DNA of 6,345 nucleotides from Marinibacterium sp039179965 (GTDB lineage Bacteria; Pseudomonadota; Alphaproteobacteria; Rhodobacterales; Rhodobacteraceae): assembly GCA_039179965.1 (NCBI GenBank), contig JBCDEC010000261.1, positions 1 through 6,345 on the forward strand, read 5' to 3'. Both the position numbers and the translations under genes were made by a program. This document shows, piece after piece, positions 5,584 to 6,345 of the stretch (its first letter is position 1; every line of letters starts with the position of its first letter). The notes under the pieces are model-generated. The model was given only the letters and a program-made list of their open reading frames with translations, made no database searches and was not told the DNA's origin.

Positions 5584-6039
5584 ATGGGCATGGATGATAA
5601 AACCCGGGCGCACCATGGCGTCCCGGTGAGGGTCCGGTCCCGGTTTTCGGCCCAGCCTCTGCCGACGCTTGCGATCTGGAGCCTGGCTGGGCTGGGCTGG
5701 GGCGCCCTAGGATCCGTCGCCCTGGTGCCGGCATTGGCCTGTTGGACTCGGCGCTTTCGCACCGCCGGTCGATATCACAAGCTGGTTGGCACGCGGCACG
5801 CAGGGCGAACGCCTGTTTCCGGATCACCGGCACCAGACGATACCAGCCCGTCATGTGATCCCGGCCAAACCCTGACGGGCCTGCCCGCTGTTGGTCTGCT
5901 GCCCCGGATCCCGTGGCTCTGGGTGTTCGATCCCGGGATCTGCGTGGCCAGGCTGATCATTGTCATCGAGGCCAAGACCTCGTTCGTCGACGGCATGGTC
6001 TGGCCGCATCGGGACCTCCGTGCCATGACCAGCCAATGA
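5584..6039 (+). CDS. Possible orphan hypothetical protein, low confidence
   Basis: An open frame of 151 codons from ATG 5584, with GTG 5515 and ATG 5590 as other starts. I do not recognise the protein. Two hydrophobic stretches are visible, one around residues 27-53 (LAIWSLAGLGWGALGSVALV) and one around 110-133 (IPWLWVFDPGICVARLIIVI), which could be membrane segments. The last 55 codons mostly end in G or C. Their codon-aligned antisense reading is rich in Asp, Gly, His and Gln, the pattern seen opposite the real genes of this window. Against it: rare codons (CTA, CGA, TCA, AGG) in the first half, no good Shine-Dalgarno, and no known family. It may be a decayed gene fragment or a chance frame. 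Confidence 0.25.
   Translation: MGMDDKTRAHHGVPVRVRSRFSAQPLPTLAIWSLAGLGWGALGSVALVPALACWTRRFRTAGRYHKLVGTRHAGRTPVSGSPAPDDTSPSCDPGQTLTGLPAVGLLPRIPWLWVFDPGICVARLIIVIEAKTSFVDGMVWPHRDLRAMTSQ
5929..5940. repeat. Perfect 12-bp palindrome
   Basis: GATCCCGGGATC is its own reverse complement. Related GATCCCGG occurs at 5857-5864. It might be a protein-binding site or chance in GC-rich DNA; it lies inside the low-confidence ORF. Confidence 0.5.
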
Positions 6040-6092
6040 CCTTCGCGCGACACCCGCCCCGTGTCCCGGGGTCTATCATCCCGGCCAAGATG

Positions 6093-6345
6093 TCAGAACA
6101 TCTCTAAATTCGACGCAGAATTATCCGCATAGGTCAGATCAAACTCTGGCAAAAGGCCGTCGCCAAAATTGCTTATGTATTGAAAGGACAAGCTCTTTTC
6201 CTCAACCACTCTTGCCCATCCGTACCCGCGTTCAAACAGAAACGCGTCACTTTCCGGATCAGCCGGGACATTTCTTTCAGTGTAGGAGGTCCGAACAGCA
6301 TCCGTGTCGCGCAGGCCAAGCGTTTCTCCCATTATATTTATCGTC
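6093..6345 (-). CDS. Hypothetical protein, 3' part of a gene running off the right edge
   Basis: The frame is open from the right edge to the TGA at 6093-6095, giving at least 83 residues. An ATG exists at 6332, but no Shine-Dalgarno is seen in the 13 bases before it and the frame stays open to the edge, so this is more likely the end of a longer protein than a complete 79-residue one. The peptide is acidic and aromatic-rich (FERGYGWARVV; LSFQYISNFGDGLLPEFDLTY) and soluble-looking, with no cysteine or membrane segment. I do not recognise a family. Its DNA is far less GC-rich than the genes to the left (111 of 225 bases in 6121-6345 are G or C), which hints at acquisition by transfer. Function unknown. 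Confidence 0.55.
   Translation of the reverse strand, partial: TINIMGETLGLRDTDAVRTSYTERNVPADPESDAFLFERGYGWARVVEEKSLSFQYISNFGDGLLPEFDLTYADNSASNLEMF

Larger units (their letters stand above)
5566..6092. other. Stretch without a recognised gene between cnoX and the right-edge gene
   Basis: I recognise no protein family in any of the six frames here. The stretch is GC-rich like the left part of the window. It holds one low-confidence ORF (5584-6039), a cluster of G-runs (5685-5702), a perfect 12-bp palindrome (5929-5940) and an 11-bp direct repeat (5858-5868 and 6078-6088). No tRNA, insertion-sequence end or CRISPR repeat is seen. It could be the worn remains of a gene, a region carrying a small orphan gene, or plain intergenic DNA next to a transferred segment. 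Confidence 0.6.

Noticed and set aside
5301..5854. Minus-strand ORFs between cnoX and the right edge (153 and 117 codons)
   Set aside because: Composition rich in Arg, Pro and Ser without any motif; the first runs into the cnoX coding region in another frame.
6056..6070. CCCCG-TGTCC-CGGGG hairpin as a terminator for the right-edge gene
   Set aside because: Only a 5-bp stem and no T-run after it on the minus strand.

Overview
The window looks like chromosome from a GC-rich alphaproteobacterium, most likely of the Rhodobacterales (Roseobacter-type). The grounds are codon use with mostly G or C at third positions, the family-level look of the proteins, and the order thioredoxin/TPR co-chaperone, LON-domain protein, Trm112-like protein, which I recall as common in alphaproteobacteria. 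I worked from the sequence alone, with no database search.

Layout. Left part (1-2282, minus strand): the first 277 codons of a fold-type I aminotransferase of the DapC (succinyldiaminopimelate transaminase) type run off the left edge. Upstream of it on the same strand lies a complete amidase-signature hydrolase (951-2282). A short divergent region (2283-2369) follows, with an inverted repeat and two overlapping candidate promoters. From it an FAD-dependent UbiH/UbiF/COQ6-family ring hydroxylase is read rightwards (2370-3596). This gene has no visible ribosome binding site and may be leaderless. Its transcript probably stops at a hairpin at 3607-3634.

Centre (3653-5473, minus strand): three tightly packed genes read as one operon: cnoX/ybbN (thioredoxin plus TPR domains), an orphan LON substrate-binding-domain protein, and a 61-residue Trm112-like protein. 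The last two overlap by four bases (ATGA). A 17-bp tandem repeat overlaps the end of the Trm112-like gene and copies its stop codon.

Right part (5480-6345): about 600 bases hold no gene I can recognise. They contain a possible orphan ORF (5584-6039), a terminator-like hairpin opposing cnoX, a G-run cluster and a perfect 12-bp palindrome. At the right edge, 49% GC sequence (hand count of 6121-6345, 111/225) holds the end of an unrecognised minus-strand gene, probably the edge of an accessory or transferred segment.

How the genes work together: the aminotransferase (lysine and peptidoglycan precursor), the ring hydroxylase (ubiquinone) and the three-gene proteostasis/translation operon are housekeeping functions. 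The amidase has no assigned substrate. I found no defence system, CRISPR array, intact mobile element or RNA gene. The best leads are the stop-codon repeat, the leaderless-type promoter and the unexplained right-hand region.
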